This document shows, piece after piece, positions 1 through 12,002 of a stretch of DNA of 64,000 nucleotides (positions are counted from its first letter, which is position 1; every line of letters begins with the position of its first letter). Both the position numbers and the translations under genes were made by a program. The notes under the pieces are model-generated. The model saw only the letters and a list, made by a program, of their open reading frames with translations. It was not told the origin of the DNA and did not search any database. This DNA is from Microvirga pudoricolor (GTDB taxonomy: Bacteria > Pseudomonadota > Alphaproteobacteria > Rhizobiales > Beijerinckiaceae), in the NCBI RefSeq assembly GCF_016892705.1, contig NZ_JAFEMB010000006.1, positions 1-64,000 on the forward strand, in the 5' to 3' direction.

Positions 1-205
1 GCTCCAATCAACATACAAGTTGAGAAGCCGCCTGTAGACGACCGCGATGACCTTTAGGCTTTCGCCCTGGACATGCGACAGTGCCTCCCCGGCCATAAGG
101 CTGGGAAGACATCTTTGCGGCGGATGCTGGCACCGCCCTGTAAGGGGTTCTCACGCCCCAGAGCCGAATGCGTCCGGCTCCGGATATGACGTAACACGTA
201 AAACA
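1..205. other. Hairpin-rich gene-free edge region, possible structured RNA or group II intron fragment
   Basis: No convincing gene lies here. The stretch holds several perfect inverted repeats: CCCGGCC/GGCTGGG closing on ATAA (about 88-106), GGGG/CCCC around TTCTCAC (about 144-159) and GAGCCG/CGGCTC (about 161-180). The density of hairpins suggests a folded RNA rather than an ordinary spacer. Read on the minus strand, the order of hairpins recalls the untranslated domains of a bacterial group II intron whose reverse transcriptase would lie left of the window. This is an impression from memory, not an alignment, and the strand is not settled. Confidence 0.3.
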
Positions 206-239
206 CGCTGAGGGTCAATGGGTGACAGGGCAGGGGATC

Positions 240-1379
240 CTACGTCGCGGGACGCACCCGCAGTACCCGACCTTGAGCCGAATCCGTCACGAGGTAGACG
301 TAGCCGTCGGGGCCCTGGCGGATGTCGCGGATGCGTTCGCCGATATTCTGGAGCATGCGCTCCTCCCGCGTGATCCGGTCGCCGCTGGTTTCCAACCGCG
401 AGACGAGCTGCCCCCGCAACGCGCCCGTAAGAATGCTGCCGCGCCAGGCTGGGAACTTGTCGCCGGTATAGAAGACCATGCCGGACGGCGCGATGGAGGG
501 GTCCCAGTAGAAGACGGGCTGCTCCATGCCGGGCTTCGACGTCCCTTCGCCGATCTTGGCGCCGGAGTAGTCGACACCGTAGCTGATGACGGGCCAGCCG
601 TAGTTCTTGCCCTTGCGGGGGATGTTCACCTCGTCGCCGCCCCGCGCGCCGTGCTCGATGGTCCAGAGTTCGCCGGTGCCGGGGTTCAGCGCCGCCGCCT
701 GGACGTTGCGGTGCCCGATGGACCAGACCTCCGGAGCGGCGCCTGGCTGGTTGAGGTGAGGGTTGTTGGGGGTCGGGCGGCCGTCCGGGCGGATGTGGAT
801 CACCTTGCCGATGTGGTTTTCCTTGTTCTGCGCCTGCGCGCGCAGGTCGAACCGGTCACCCACGGTCACGAACAGGTTTCCGTCCCGGTCGAAGACGAGG
901 CGCGATCCGAAATGATTTCCGCCCGTATAGGACGGTTCCTGGCGGAAGATGACCTGCGGAGTCTCTAGAGTGGAGCCGTCGGCGCTCAGGCGCCCACGCA
1001 TGACGCTGGTGCCGGCGCGCCCTTCACCGCGATCCTCCGCAAAGCTCATGTAGACGAGCCGGCTCTGGGCGAAATCGGGGGCGAGCGCCACGTCGAGCAG
1101 TCCACCCTGGCCGCGCGCCGCGATGCCCGTGAGACCGCGCACGGGCTCGGAGAGGCGCCCATCGGCCTCGACGATCCGCAGGCGGCCCGCCTTTTCGGTG
1201 ACCAGCATGCGGCCGTCGGGCAGGAAGGCGAGGCTCCAGGGGTTCTGAAGGCCGTTGGCGACCGTCTCGACGATGACCTCGGCTTTTTCGGTGCGCACGC
1301 GCTGTGAAGTCTGGGCATAAGCGCCGGCGCTCGCGCCGAGGGCCAGGGTCAGCGCCAGGGCGGCGCAGAGGCGTGTCAT
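240..1379 (-). CDS. PQQ-dependent sugar dehydrogenase (soluble aldose dehydrogenase family)
   Basis: A 379-residue secreted six-bladed beta-propeller enzyme of the soluble PQQ glucose/aldose sugar dehydrogenase family (E. coli YliI relatives), expected to oxidise sugars in the periplasm with PQQ as cofactor. Residues 1-23 form a signal peptide ending in AYA. Family hallmarks follow: GGNHFGSRLVF (153-163), IGHRN (221-225), EHGARGGDE (242-250) and GKNYGWP (257-263). The reading frame extends further upstream, but the ATG at 1379 is preferred because GGAGAG lies just before it and the signal peptide begins there. It is transcribed alone on the minus strand. PQQ synthesis genes are not in the window, so the true substrate is unknown. 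Confidence 0.9.
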   Translation of the reverse strand: MTRLCAALALTLALGASAGAYAQTSQRVRTEKAEVIVETVANGLQNPWSLAFLPDGRMLVTEKAGRLRIVEADGRLSEPVRGLTGIAARGQGGLLDVALAPDFAQSRLVYMSFAEDRGEGRAGTSVMRGRLSADGSTLETPQVIFRQEPSYTGGNHFGSRLVFDRDGNLFVTVGDRFDLRAQAQNKENHIGKVIHIRPDGRPTPNNPHLNQPGAAPEVWSIGHRNVQAAALNPGTGELWTIEHGARGGDEVNIPRKGKNYGWPVISYGVDYSGAKIGEGTSKPGMEQPVFYWDPSIAPSGMVFYTGDKFPAWRGSILTGALRGQLVSRLETSGDRITREERMLQNIGERIRDIRQGPDGYVYLVTDSAQGRVLRVRPAT

Positions 1380-1458
1380 CGAATCTCTCCGTGTCGTTCG
1401 ACCCGGAGAGCTAGTGATCGGGCCCGGCGCGTCAACGGCCGGGCCGATCAAGGCCACG

Positions 1459-1650
1459 TTATCTCTGGAGCAGAATGACCGGCGATTCGGGCGTTGGCTG
1501 CGAGGCCGCCTGGGTTCCGGCCATCACCGACACGGTGGCAAAGCCCAGCAGGAACAGGAGGGCAACCGAGAGCCGGTTTTCCCTCAAGGGTTCCAGGCGG
1601 TACCCCGCCGACTTGACTTGATTGTGGTTGCGGATCCCAACGGTACTCAT
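1459..1650 (-). CDS. Small single-span membrane or secreted protein, unknown function
   Basis: A 63-residue reading frame with a basic amino end (about residues 1-27), one hydrophobic segment (about 28-46, rich in L, V, A and F) and a short polar tail. I do not recognise a family. The layout suits a small inner-membrane protein or a cleaved secreted peptide. It lies 80 bases upstream of the sugar dehydrogenase on the same strand and could share its transcript. The ribosome-binding site is weak (GGGGCC region upstream of the ATG). The compact hydrophobic segment argues for a real gene, but chance coding in GC-rich DNA is possible. Confidence 0.45.
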   Translation of the reverse strand: MSTVGIRNHNQVKSAGYRLEPLRENRLSVALLFLLGFATVSVMAGTQAASQPTPESPVILLQR

Positions 1651-1775
1651 GAACCGGCCCCATTAACCTTAACGGTTGCTGGGGAAAACCTGTTCAAAAC
1701 AGGAATGTTCCCGTTGCGTCCTGTCGCAGGGCCCGCCGAATCGCCTCTACCCCCAAATTGCCAAGGCCGATGGGG

Positions 1776-2183
1776 TCAGCCTTCCGCTTCGACCGTCACG
1801 GAGGGGGCCGAGCGCCGGGACGGCCCGTGAAAGACGGCTTCGATGTTGTTGCCGTCCGGATCGAGGGCAAAGGCGCCGTAATAGCCGGGATGATAGTCCC
1901 GCTCGCCCGGCCCGCCATTGTCCCGGCCCCCATGGGCTAGGGCCGCGGCGTGAAAGGATTTTACGGTTTCGCGGTCCGGTGCTTGGAAGGCGAGGTGGAC
2001 CCGCGAGACCGGTCCGTCCGCCTTATCGACCCATAGCTCATCACAGGCAAAGTGCTTTGGGCTCTCCGAGGTGAAATCCCGCCCGACAGCGTTGAGGACA
2101 GCCTTGTAGAACCTGCGGCTCGCTTCGAGATCGGACACGCGGAGATGGAGATGATCGATGAGGCGGCCTTGGTGGATTGGCAT
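1776..2183 (-). CDS. VOC family protein (glyoxalase/dioxygenase fold)
   Basis: A 135-residue single-domain member of the vicinal oxygen chelate superfamily, which binds a divalent metal and acts in glyoxalase, dioxygenase or resistance roles. The amino end IDHLHLRVSD is the usual first beta strand with its metal-ligand histidine. A central RVHLAFQA strand supplies a second candidate ligand, and the closing strand DPDGNNIEAVFHG carries the conserved Glu. Family length is typical. No substrate can be assigned. It is a lone minus-strand gene, 31 bases from a dispersed palindrome that lies upstream of its start. Confidence 0.85.
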   Translation of the reverse strand: MPIHQGRLIDHLHLRVSDLEASRRFYKAVLNAVGRDFTSESPKHFACDELWVDKADGPVSRVHLAFQAPDRETVKSFHAAALAHGGRDNGGPGERDYHPGYYGAFALDPDGNNIEAVFHGPSRRSAPSVTVEAEG

Positions 2184-2213
2184 GAGGGTCCTCTCGCTTG
2201 GCTTCGCACCTCA

Positions 2214-2317
2214 CCCTCATCCTGAGGAGCCGCGCCAGCGGCGTCTCGAAGGAGGATCCAGTGCTCTCTGGAAACATCCTTCGAGACGAATTGCTCCGCA
2301 ATTCCCTCAGGATGAGG
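2214..2317. repeat. Dispersed intergenic palindrome, family A copy 1
   Basis: A composite inverted repeat of about 104 bases. The outer arms CCTCATCCTGAGG (2215-2227) and CCTCAGGATGAGG (2305-2317) match perfectly over 13 bases. Inner arms CGTCTCGAAGGA and TCCTTCGAGACG also pair. A second copy lies at 15438-15557. It sits between the VOC gene and the TctC-like gene, which are transcribed the same way. Such elements are common intergenic repeats in Hyphomicrobiales and could fold into a long RNA hairpin, but a function cannot be read from the sequence. Confidence 0.85.
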
Positions 2318-2356
2318 CCGCTAAGCACTCACCCTCCGGTGTCAGAGCAATGCGCC

Positions 2357-3361
2357 TCACTCCGCCGGCTTGATCCCGGCCGTCCTGATGATCTCCGCCC
2401 AGGTGTCGATCTCCTTGGCCAGATAGGGCTTGAAGGTCTCCGGGTCGCGGACGTTCAGGGTGAAGCCGAGCTTGGTGATGCGCTCCTTCACGTCGGGCTT
2501 GTTCAGGATCGCCATGATGGTCTTGGACAGCTTGTCCAGCACGGGCTTCGGGGTATTGGCGGGGGCAAAGAAGGCCGCCCAGGATTCCGCGTCCGCGTTC
2601 GTGATGCCCTGCTCGCGCAGGGTCGGCACGTCCGGGGCCTGCGGGTTGCGCTGGGGGCTCGCCAGCCCGATGGCGCGCATGTTGCCGGCCTGGAACTGGG
2701 ACAGCACGCTGGGAAGGGTGGAGTTGGACACGTCGATGCGGCCGGCCATCAGGTCCGTGACCAGGGGCGCCGCGCCGCGGAACGGCACGTGGGTCATCTT
2801 GGTGCCGGTGCGGACCATGAAGAGTTCCGTGGCCAGGTGCGAGCCGGAGCCGACCCCCGTGGAGCCGTAATTCAGCTTGCCGGGGTCCTTCTTGGCCAGC
2901 TCCACGAGTTCCGTCACCGACTTCACCGGCAAGGCGTTGCTCACCACGAACACGTGCTCGAAGGCGCCCGCGCCCGCGAGCGGCGCGAAGTCCTTGACGG
3001 CGTCGTAGCCCGGCTCGCGCAGCAGGAACATGTTGTTGCCGTGCGTCTGGTTGTTGCCGAACACGATGGTGTAGCCGTCGGGCTCGGACCGGGCGACGGT
3101 GCGAGTCCCCACGGCCCCCGAGGCGCCGGCGAGGTTCTCCACGATGACGTTCTGACCCAGGTCCTTGCCCATCTCCTCCGCCACGATGCGGGCGATCACG
3201 TCGGTTGGGCCGCCCGCCGGGTAGGGCACCACCATCTTGATGACGCGGTTGGGAAAGTCCTGGGCCAAGACATCGGAGAAAGGGGCGCTGGTGGACAGGA
3301 GGGCGGCTCCGGCGATGAGGCCGAGCGCGAGGCGTCTCGTAACGGAAAGGGGCGTAAGCAC
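2357..3361 (-). CDS. Tripartite tricarboxylate transporter substrate-binding protein (TctC/Bug family)
   Basis: A 334-residue periplasmic binding protein of the Bug/TctC family, which captures carboxylates or related solutes for TctAB-type carriers. A signal peptide (about residues 1-28, basic MLTPLSVTRR then a hydrophobic stretch ending VLAQ) precedes the typical opening FPNRVIKMVVPYPAGGPTD. Later signatures include YGSTGVGSGSH and FMVRTG followed by PFRGAAP. The open frame runs far upstream, but a GTG at 3361 is chosen because GAGGA lies eight bases before it and the signal peptide starts there. No tctA or tctB is adjacent, which is usual for these numerous orphan binding proteins. The ligand is unknown. 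Confidence 0.88.
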   Translation of the reverse strand: MLTPLSVTRRLALGLIAGAALLSTSAPFSDVLAQDFPNRVIKMVVPYPAGGPTDVIARIVAEEMGKDLGQNVIVENLAGASGAVGTRTVARSEPDGYTIVFGNNQTHGNNMFLLREPGYDAVKDFAPLAGAGAFEHVFVVSNALPVKSVTELVELAKKDPGKLNYGSTGVGSGSHLATELFMVRTGTKMTHVPFRGAAPLVTDLMAGRIDVSNSTLPSVLSQFQAGNMRAIGLASPQRNPQAPDVPTLREQGITNADAESWAAFFAPANTPKPVLDKLSKTIMAILNKPDVKERITKLGFTLNVRDPETFKPYLAKEIDTWAEIIRTAGIKPAE

Positions 3362-3460
3362 GGGCGTGTCCTCGGGAAAACCGAAAAAGTTAAGCTGTTT
3401 TGCTTGCTTGATGGCCGAGCGCGGAATAGGGTCCGGCCCCGCCGATCCGGTACCTTTTAG

Positions 3461-4684
<1,224 letters not shown>

Positions 4685-4745
4685 GGGTAGATTGCTCAGA
4701 GCCGAGGCGCGTCGGCGCAGGCCCATGTGACAAGCGTGAGCTACT

Positions 4746-4850
4746 CCCTTCCCCCTTGTGGGGAAGGGCTGGGGATGGGGGTGTCAGCTCCGGGCCCATA
4801 AAGGTTGGCGCTTACACCCCCACCTCCAACTCCTCCCCACAAGGGGGACG
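4746..4850. repeat. Dispersed intergenic palindrome, family B copy 1
   Basis: A composite palindrome between the converging aminotransferase and gtrA genes. The first hairpin is CCCTTCCCC/GGGGAAGGG (4746-4768) with a five-base loop. The sequence CCCCCTTGTGGGG (4751-4763) pairs again with CCCCACAAGGGGG (4835-4847). A G-rich arm after the first hairpin (GGGGATGGGGG) faces a C-rich arm near 4816. A sister copy with the same order of arms lies at 46996-47112. Placed between gene ends, it may end transcription from both sides. Confidence 0.8.
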
Positions 4851-4872
4851 AGAGTGCGTCGAGCTCATCCCC

Positions 4873-5268
4873 TCAAGCGAACGTCCAGGCCTTGTGGGCG
4901 ATGAAGCTCCACACCATCACGATTCCCGTCGTCACGAGCTGGGCGGGGAGATACGGCGCGTCCAGGCCGTTGATGAAGAGCTGCATGAACACCCAGGTCA
5001 GCCCGAATCCCACCGCGGCCACAAGGGCGAAGCGCCACGTGGCCTCCTGGTGGGGCCGGTCGCTGTCGTAGGTGTGGGCGCGGTTCAGCCAGTAGGACAC
5101 GATTCCGCCGGCCACGTACCCGGCGAGCGTCGCCGTCACTGGGCCGAATCCCCCGGCTTCCACCAGCCCGACGAGCAGCCCGTAATGAACCACGGCGGCC
5201 GCGAGGCCAACGCCCGCGAAGGCCATGAATTGCCGAAAGAGGCGGGTGAGGGGAGGGAGAGCGGTCAC
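4873..5268 (-). CDS. GtrA family membrane protein
   Basis: A 131-residue integral membrane protein with four predicted spans, of the GtrA/DPMS-like family often associated with transfer of lipid-linked sugars across the inner membrane. The family pattern is clear: the first span holds FAGVGLAAAVVHYGLL, the loop after the second holds the conserved SYWLNRAHTYDS, and the end HKAWTFA matches the usual W-F finish. An ATG 51 bases further upstream lacks a ribosome-binding site. The GTG at 5268 has GAGGG just before it and is preferred. No glycosyltransferase is adjacent, so the lipid-linked substrate is unknown. Confidence 0.85.
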   Translation of the reverse strand: MTALPPLTRLFRQFMAFAGVGLAAAVVHYGLLVGLVEAGGFGPVTATLAGYVAGGIVSYWLNRAHTYDSDRPHQEATWRFALVAAVGFGLTWVFMQLFINGLDAPYLPAQLVTTGIVMVWSFIAHKAWTFA

Positions 5269-5471
5269 GGCGCCCTCATAACGCCATTCGGCCGCTGGGT
5301 CATCCCGTCCGGGAACCATGCGTTTTCACCGGGGGAAGGGGCACCGAATGGCTTCCTTTCGGGTGCAAGCCCGTGTAAGAGCCTCCCTCAACCTTCAATC
5401 TGATCACACGCCAGCTGCGCTCGAAGCGCCGCATCATGCGGCCGCGCGGCTGGACACGCCTGGGTGGGCCA

Positions 5472-8942
<3,471 letters not shown>

Positions 8943-9047
8943 GGCCCGGGCCTCGAACCGGAACTGCGAAGCTTCACGGAAGTTTTCGTTGACATGCGAG
9001 GGCGCTGGAAACGGCGGCCTCGTACCTCTTTTTGGACGAGACGAACG

Positions 9048-9521
9048 ATGGACAAGGTCCCTCTGACGATCAAGGGTTACGCGGCACTTGAGGAAGAGCT
9101 CAAGATGCGACAACAGGTCGAGCGTCCCCGGATCATCCAGGCGATCGCGGAAGCCCGCGCGCTTGGCGACCTGTCGGAAAACGCCGAATATCACGCCGCC
9201 AAGGAAGCCCAGTCCCTCAACGAGGGCCGCGTCCTCGAGCTGGAAAGCCTGATTTCCCGCGCGGAAATCATCGATGTCACGAAACTGTCCGGCAGCCGGA
9301 TCATGTTCGGCGCCACGGTGAAGCTCGTGGATGAGGACACCGAGGAAGAGAAGACCTACCAGATCGTAGGCGAGCCGGAGGCCGACGTGCGCTCGGGCCG
9401 GGTCTCGATCGGGTCTCCCATCGCGCGCGCCCTCATGGGCAAGACGGTCGGCGATACGGTCGAGGTCACGACGCCCGGCGGCGGCAAGTCCTACGAGATC
9501 GTGGGCGTCAATTTCCGCTGA
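9048..9521 (+). CDS. greA: Transcription elongation factor GreA
   Basis: A 157-residue factor that enters the RNA polymerase secondary channel and stimulates cleavage of backtracked transcripts. The amino-terminal coiled coil carries the catalytic acidic tip in [15 protein letters not shown] (about residues 38-52). The carboxy FKBP-like domain ends in [12 protein letters not shown]. Length matches the family (158 in E. coli). The ATG at 9048 is chosen because the conserved [11 protein letters not shown] start follows it and GGACGAGA lies upstream. It follows carB on the same strand, a pairing found in other Hyphomicrobiales. Confidence 0.97.
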   Translation: MDKVPLTIKGYAALEEELKMRQQVERPRIIQAIAEARALGDLSENAEYHAAKEAQSLNEGRVLELESLISRAEIIDVTKLSGSRIMFGATVKLVDEDTEEEKTYQIVGEPEADVRSGRVSIGSPIARALMGKTVGDTVEVTTPGGGKSYEIVGVNFR

Positions 9522-9692
9522 TCGCCCCTGGGATGTCTCGGTGCGGCGAAGCCGGTTCATCGTCGACAATGCGACAGGAGAGCCGAGGGAGCCGGCGCCA
9601 TCCCGATGGCGGCGGCTTCCCGGCGCTGGAACCGAGCGCGGGCCCGCTCCATATCAGGAGAGGCCCGGACCTCCCGTTTCCAAGAGCGCGTC

Positions 9693-10190
9693 ATGACATC
9701 CTTCTCCCGTAGATTCTTCCTGGCCGGCGGCGCCCTCGCGGCGGCCTCCCCGGCGCTCGCCCAGTTCGGGGCGCGGGCGCCGTTCCCGCAGACCTTCTCG
9801 TCGTTCGCGGTCGATGTCGGCCCCCTGAAAGCCAAGGGGCTCGGCGGCTTCGCGGATCTCGTGGGCAACGCCACCCTGGCCGAATTGCGCATCGCCTTCG
9901 CGGACCGGGTCGACCCGCGCGGCCCCCGCCTCGTGGTGCGCCTCAACCAGATCTACCTCACGCCATTCCCCGACGGCGGCGGAGGTGACGGCTGGTTCCG
10001 AGGCGGCGGCGGCGGCACGGATTCCATCGACGGCGTGGCGCTGGCGGTCGGGCGGCGGGGCGAGGTGCTGGCCCAGCACCCGCAGCTCGCCGTGCTCGAC
10101 ATCCGCCGGAGTATCCTCGACCCGGACGAGCAGGGCCGGGCCGTGGCCATCGCCCAGCATTACGTGCGCTGGCTGCGGCGGGAGATCTGA
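9693..10190 (+). CDS. Secreted protein of unknown function
   Basis: A 165-residue protein with an export signal. MTSFSRRFFLAGGALAAASPALA contains an SRRFF twin-arginine-like motif and ends in an ALA cleavage site near residue 23. The mature part has a glycine-rich loop (about residues 92-110, GGGGDGWFRGGGGG) between two beta-rich regions. It ends in a helix with VAIAQHYVRWLRREI. I recognise no family. The open frame begins earlier, but the ATG at 9693 starts the signal peptide directly. It lies between greA and the two phosphatase genes on the same strand. Confidence 0.7.
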   Translation: MTSFSRRFFLAGGALAAASPALAQFGARAPFPQTFSSFAVDVGPLKAKGLGGFADLVGNATLAELRIAFADRVDPRGPRLVVRLNQIYLTPFPDGGGGDGWFRGGGGGTDSIDGVALAVGRRGEVLAQHPQLAVLDIRRSILDPDEQGRAVAIAQHYVRWLRREI

Positions 10191-10307
10191 GGCGCGGCGG
10201 CGTTCTCCTCAGCCGGATTCGTCGCTCGGAAGCCGGGCCACCTATGCCGGGCCGGCAACCTTCGCTATGAGGGGTCTCACGTCCGACCGGAAAGCGAGAC
10301 CCCCACC

Positions 10308-11126
10308 ATGTCCCCAGCCGAACCCGCCGCCAAAACGAGCTTCGGCCTAAGATACGCCGTCGCCTGCGCCGTGGCGCGAGAGGCCGGGGCCTTGGCCAAG
10401 CGCAAGTTCAACGGCCGGCCGGGCTTGTCCATGCTCAACTTCAAGGGCCACCAGGACTATCTCTCGGCTACGGATGCCGAGGTCGAGAGCCTGATCCGCG
10501 CCCGCCTGCACGAAGCCTTTCCGGAGGACGGCTTCCTCGGCGAGGAGGGCGGCGGCACCGTCTCCGACACGGTCTGGGTGGTCGATCCCGTGGACGGGAC
10601 GGCCAACTTCGTGCGCGGAATTCCCCAATTCTGCATCTCGATCGCCTATGTGGCGGACGACGACATCCGGATTGGGGTGATCTACGATCCCGTCGCCGAC
10701 GAGCTGTTCGGGGCCCTGCGCGGACGCGGCGCGACCCTCAACGGGGAGCCGATCCAGGTCAGCGGCCTCGCCGACATGCGCAGCGCCTCCATCGAGGCGG
10801 GCTGGTCGACCCGCCATCCGCTGTCGGATTATCTCACGATCATCAGTAACCTCATGACGGCCGGCGCGGTGGCGCGGCGCGGCGGCTCCGGAGCCCTGGC
10901 CCTGGCCTGGGTCGCGGCCGGCCGTACGGACGGCTATTGCGAACTCCATATGAATGCCTGGGACGCCCTGGCGGGCGCGATCCTGATCGAGGAGGCCGGC
11001 GGCCTCACCAACGATTTCCTGGCCGATGACGGCCTGGCCGAAGGCAGCGCGATCCTCGGCTGTACGCCGGCGCTCGCCGACGAGCTCGCTCGCCTGACGG
11101 GCATCCCGATCCGCCGCCGCTCCTAG
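10308..11126 (+). CDS. Inositol monophosphatase family protein, first of tandem pair
   Basis: A 272-residue Mg-dependent phosphatase of the IMPase/SuhB superfamily. The metal sites are intact: the Glu pair in LGEEGGG (about residues 78-84), DPVDGTANF (about 94-102) and the second-domain Asp in NAWDALAGAILIEEAGG. Possible substrates in this family include inositol phosphates, histidinol phosphate, PAP or sugar phosphates, and the sequence alone does not decide. A GTG-started paralogue begins 24 bases downstream, so the two are likely cotranscribed. Confidence 0.9.
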   Translation: MSPAEPAAKTSFGLRYAVACAVAREAGALAKRKFNGRPGLSMLNFKGHQDYLSATDAEVESLIRARLHEAFPEDGFLGEEGGGTVSDTVWVVDPVDGTANFVRGIPQFCISIAYVADDDIRIGVIYDPVADELFGALRGRGATLNGEPIQVSGLADMRSASIEAGWSTRHPLSDYLTIISNLMTAGAVARRGGSGALALAWVAAGRTDGYCELHMNAWDALAGAILIEEAGGLTNDFLADDGLAEGSAILGCTPALADELARLTGIPIRRRS

Positions 11127-11150
11127 CAGCCCCTTCCATAAGGAGATCCC

Positions 11151-12002
11151 GTGCCCTTCTCAGCCGACCAAGCCCTCGCCGTCGCCTCGATCCTGCGGGA
11201 GGCCGCCGAGGCGGAGATCATGCCCCGGTTCCGGAACCTGTCCGAGGGCCAGATCCGGCACAAATCCTCCGTTCGGGACCTTGTCACCGACGCCGACGAG
11301 GCCGCCGAAAAGCGCATCGAGTCGGCCCTGCGGGCGCGCTTCCCCGGCGCCGTCATCGTGGGCGAGGAGGCGACGGAGCGGGATCCGAGCCTGCTGGGCC
11401 GCCTCGGCGATGCGAGCCTGGCCTTCGTGGTCGATCCGGTCGACGGCACCAAGAACTTCGCCACCGGCCTGCCGCTCTTCGGCACCATGGCGGCCGTTAC
11501 CGTGAAGGGCGAGGTGGTGGCCGGGATCATCTACGATCCGGTGGATGGCGACTGGGCCATCGCCGTCCGGGGCGAAGGCGCCTGGATCGAGCGCCGGGAC
11601 AGGACGCGCTCGCCCTTGCGGGTGGCGGACGCGATTCCGCTCCCGGAGATGGAGGGCTGCATCTCCTGGTACCATCTCAAGGAGCCCCTGCGCAGCCGCG
11701 TACCCTCCCGGATGCCGTGCGTGGCCTCGGTGGCCAGCTACCGCTGCGCGGCCCATGAGTACCGCCTCGTAGCCTCGGGCCATTGCCACTTTACGTTCTA
11801 CGCCAAGCTGATGCCCTGGGATCACGCGGCCGGATGGCTGCTGCACCAGGAGGCCGGAGGCTATTCGGCCCGGTTCGACGGCAGCGCCTATCGCCCGACC
11901 CATGTGGATGGCGGCCTGATCTGCGCGCCCGACGAGGAGAGTTGGAATCTCCTGCGGGATGCGCTGGTCGGCGAGGACCGGGGCGCCGCTCAGACGATGT
12001 AG
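11151..12002 (+). CDS. Inositol monophosphatase family protein, second of tandem pair (HisN-like candidate)
   Basis: A 283-residue member of the same superfamily as its upstream neighbour, but clearly diverged from it. Metal-site motifs are GEEATERD (about residues 66-73), DPVDGTKNF (about 95-103) and [17 protein letters not shown] late in the protein. The GTG start follows a strong AAGGAG. In many alphaproteobacteria a family member of this size is histidinol-phosphatase (HisN), but no histidine genes are nearby, so that is only a possibility. Its last 13 bases overlap the tail of the RTX gene on the opposite strand. Confidence 0.9.
   Translation: MPFSADQALAVASILREAAEAEIMPRFRNLSEGQIRHKSSVRDLVTDADEAAEKRIESALRARFPGAVIVGEEATERDPSLLGRLGDASLAFVVDPVDGTKNFATGLPLFGTMAAVTVKGEVVAGIIYDPVDGDWAIAVRGEGAWIERRDRTRSPLRVADAIPLPEMEGCISWYHLKEPLRSRVPSRMPCVASVASYRCAAHEYRLVASGHCHFTFYAKLMPWDHAAGWLLHQEAGGYSARFDGSAYRPTHVDGGLICAPDEESWNLLRDALVGEDRGAAQTM

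Noticed and set aside
2198..3460. A 420-codon plus-strand frame opposite the TctC-like gene
   Set aside because: No recognisable domain, and the minus strand encodes a signal peptide and full TctC signatures.
8985..9047. TTGACA at about 8991 as a greA promoter
   Set aside because: The -35 box is good, but no acceptable -10 box follows at 16-18 bases, so I could not support a promoter.
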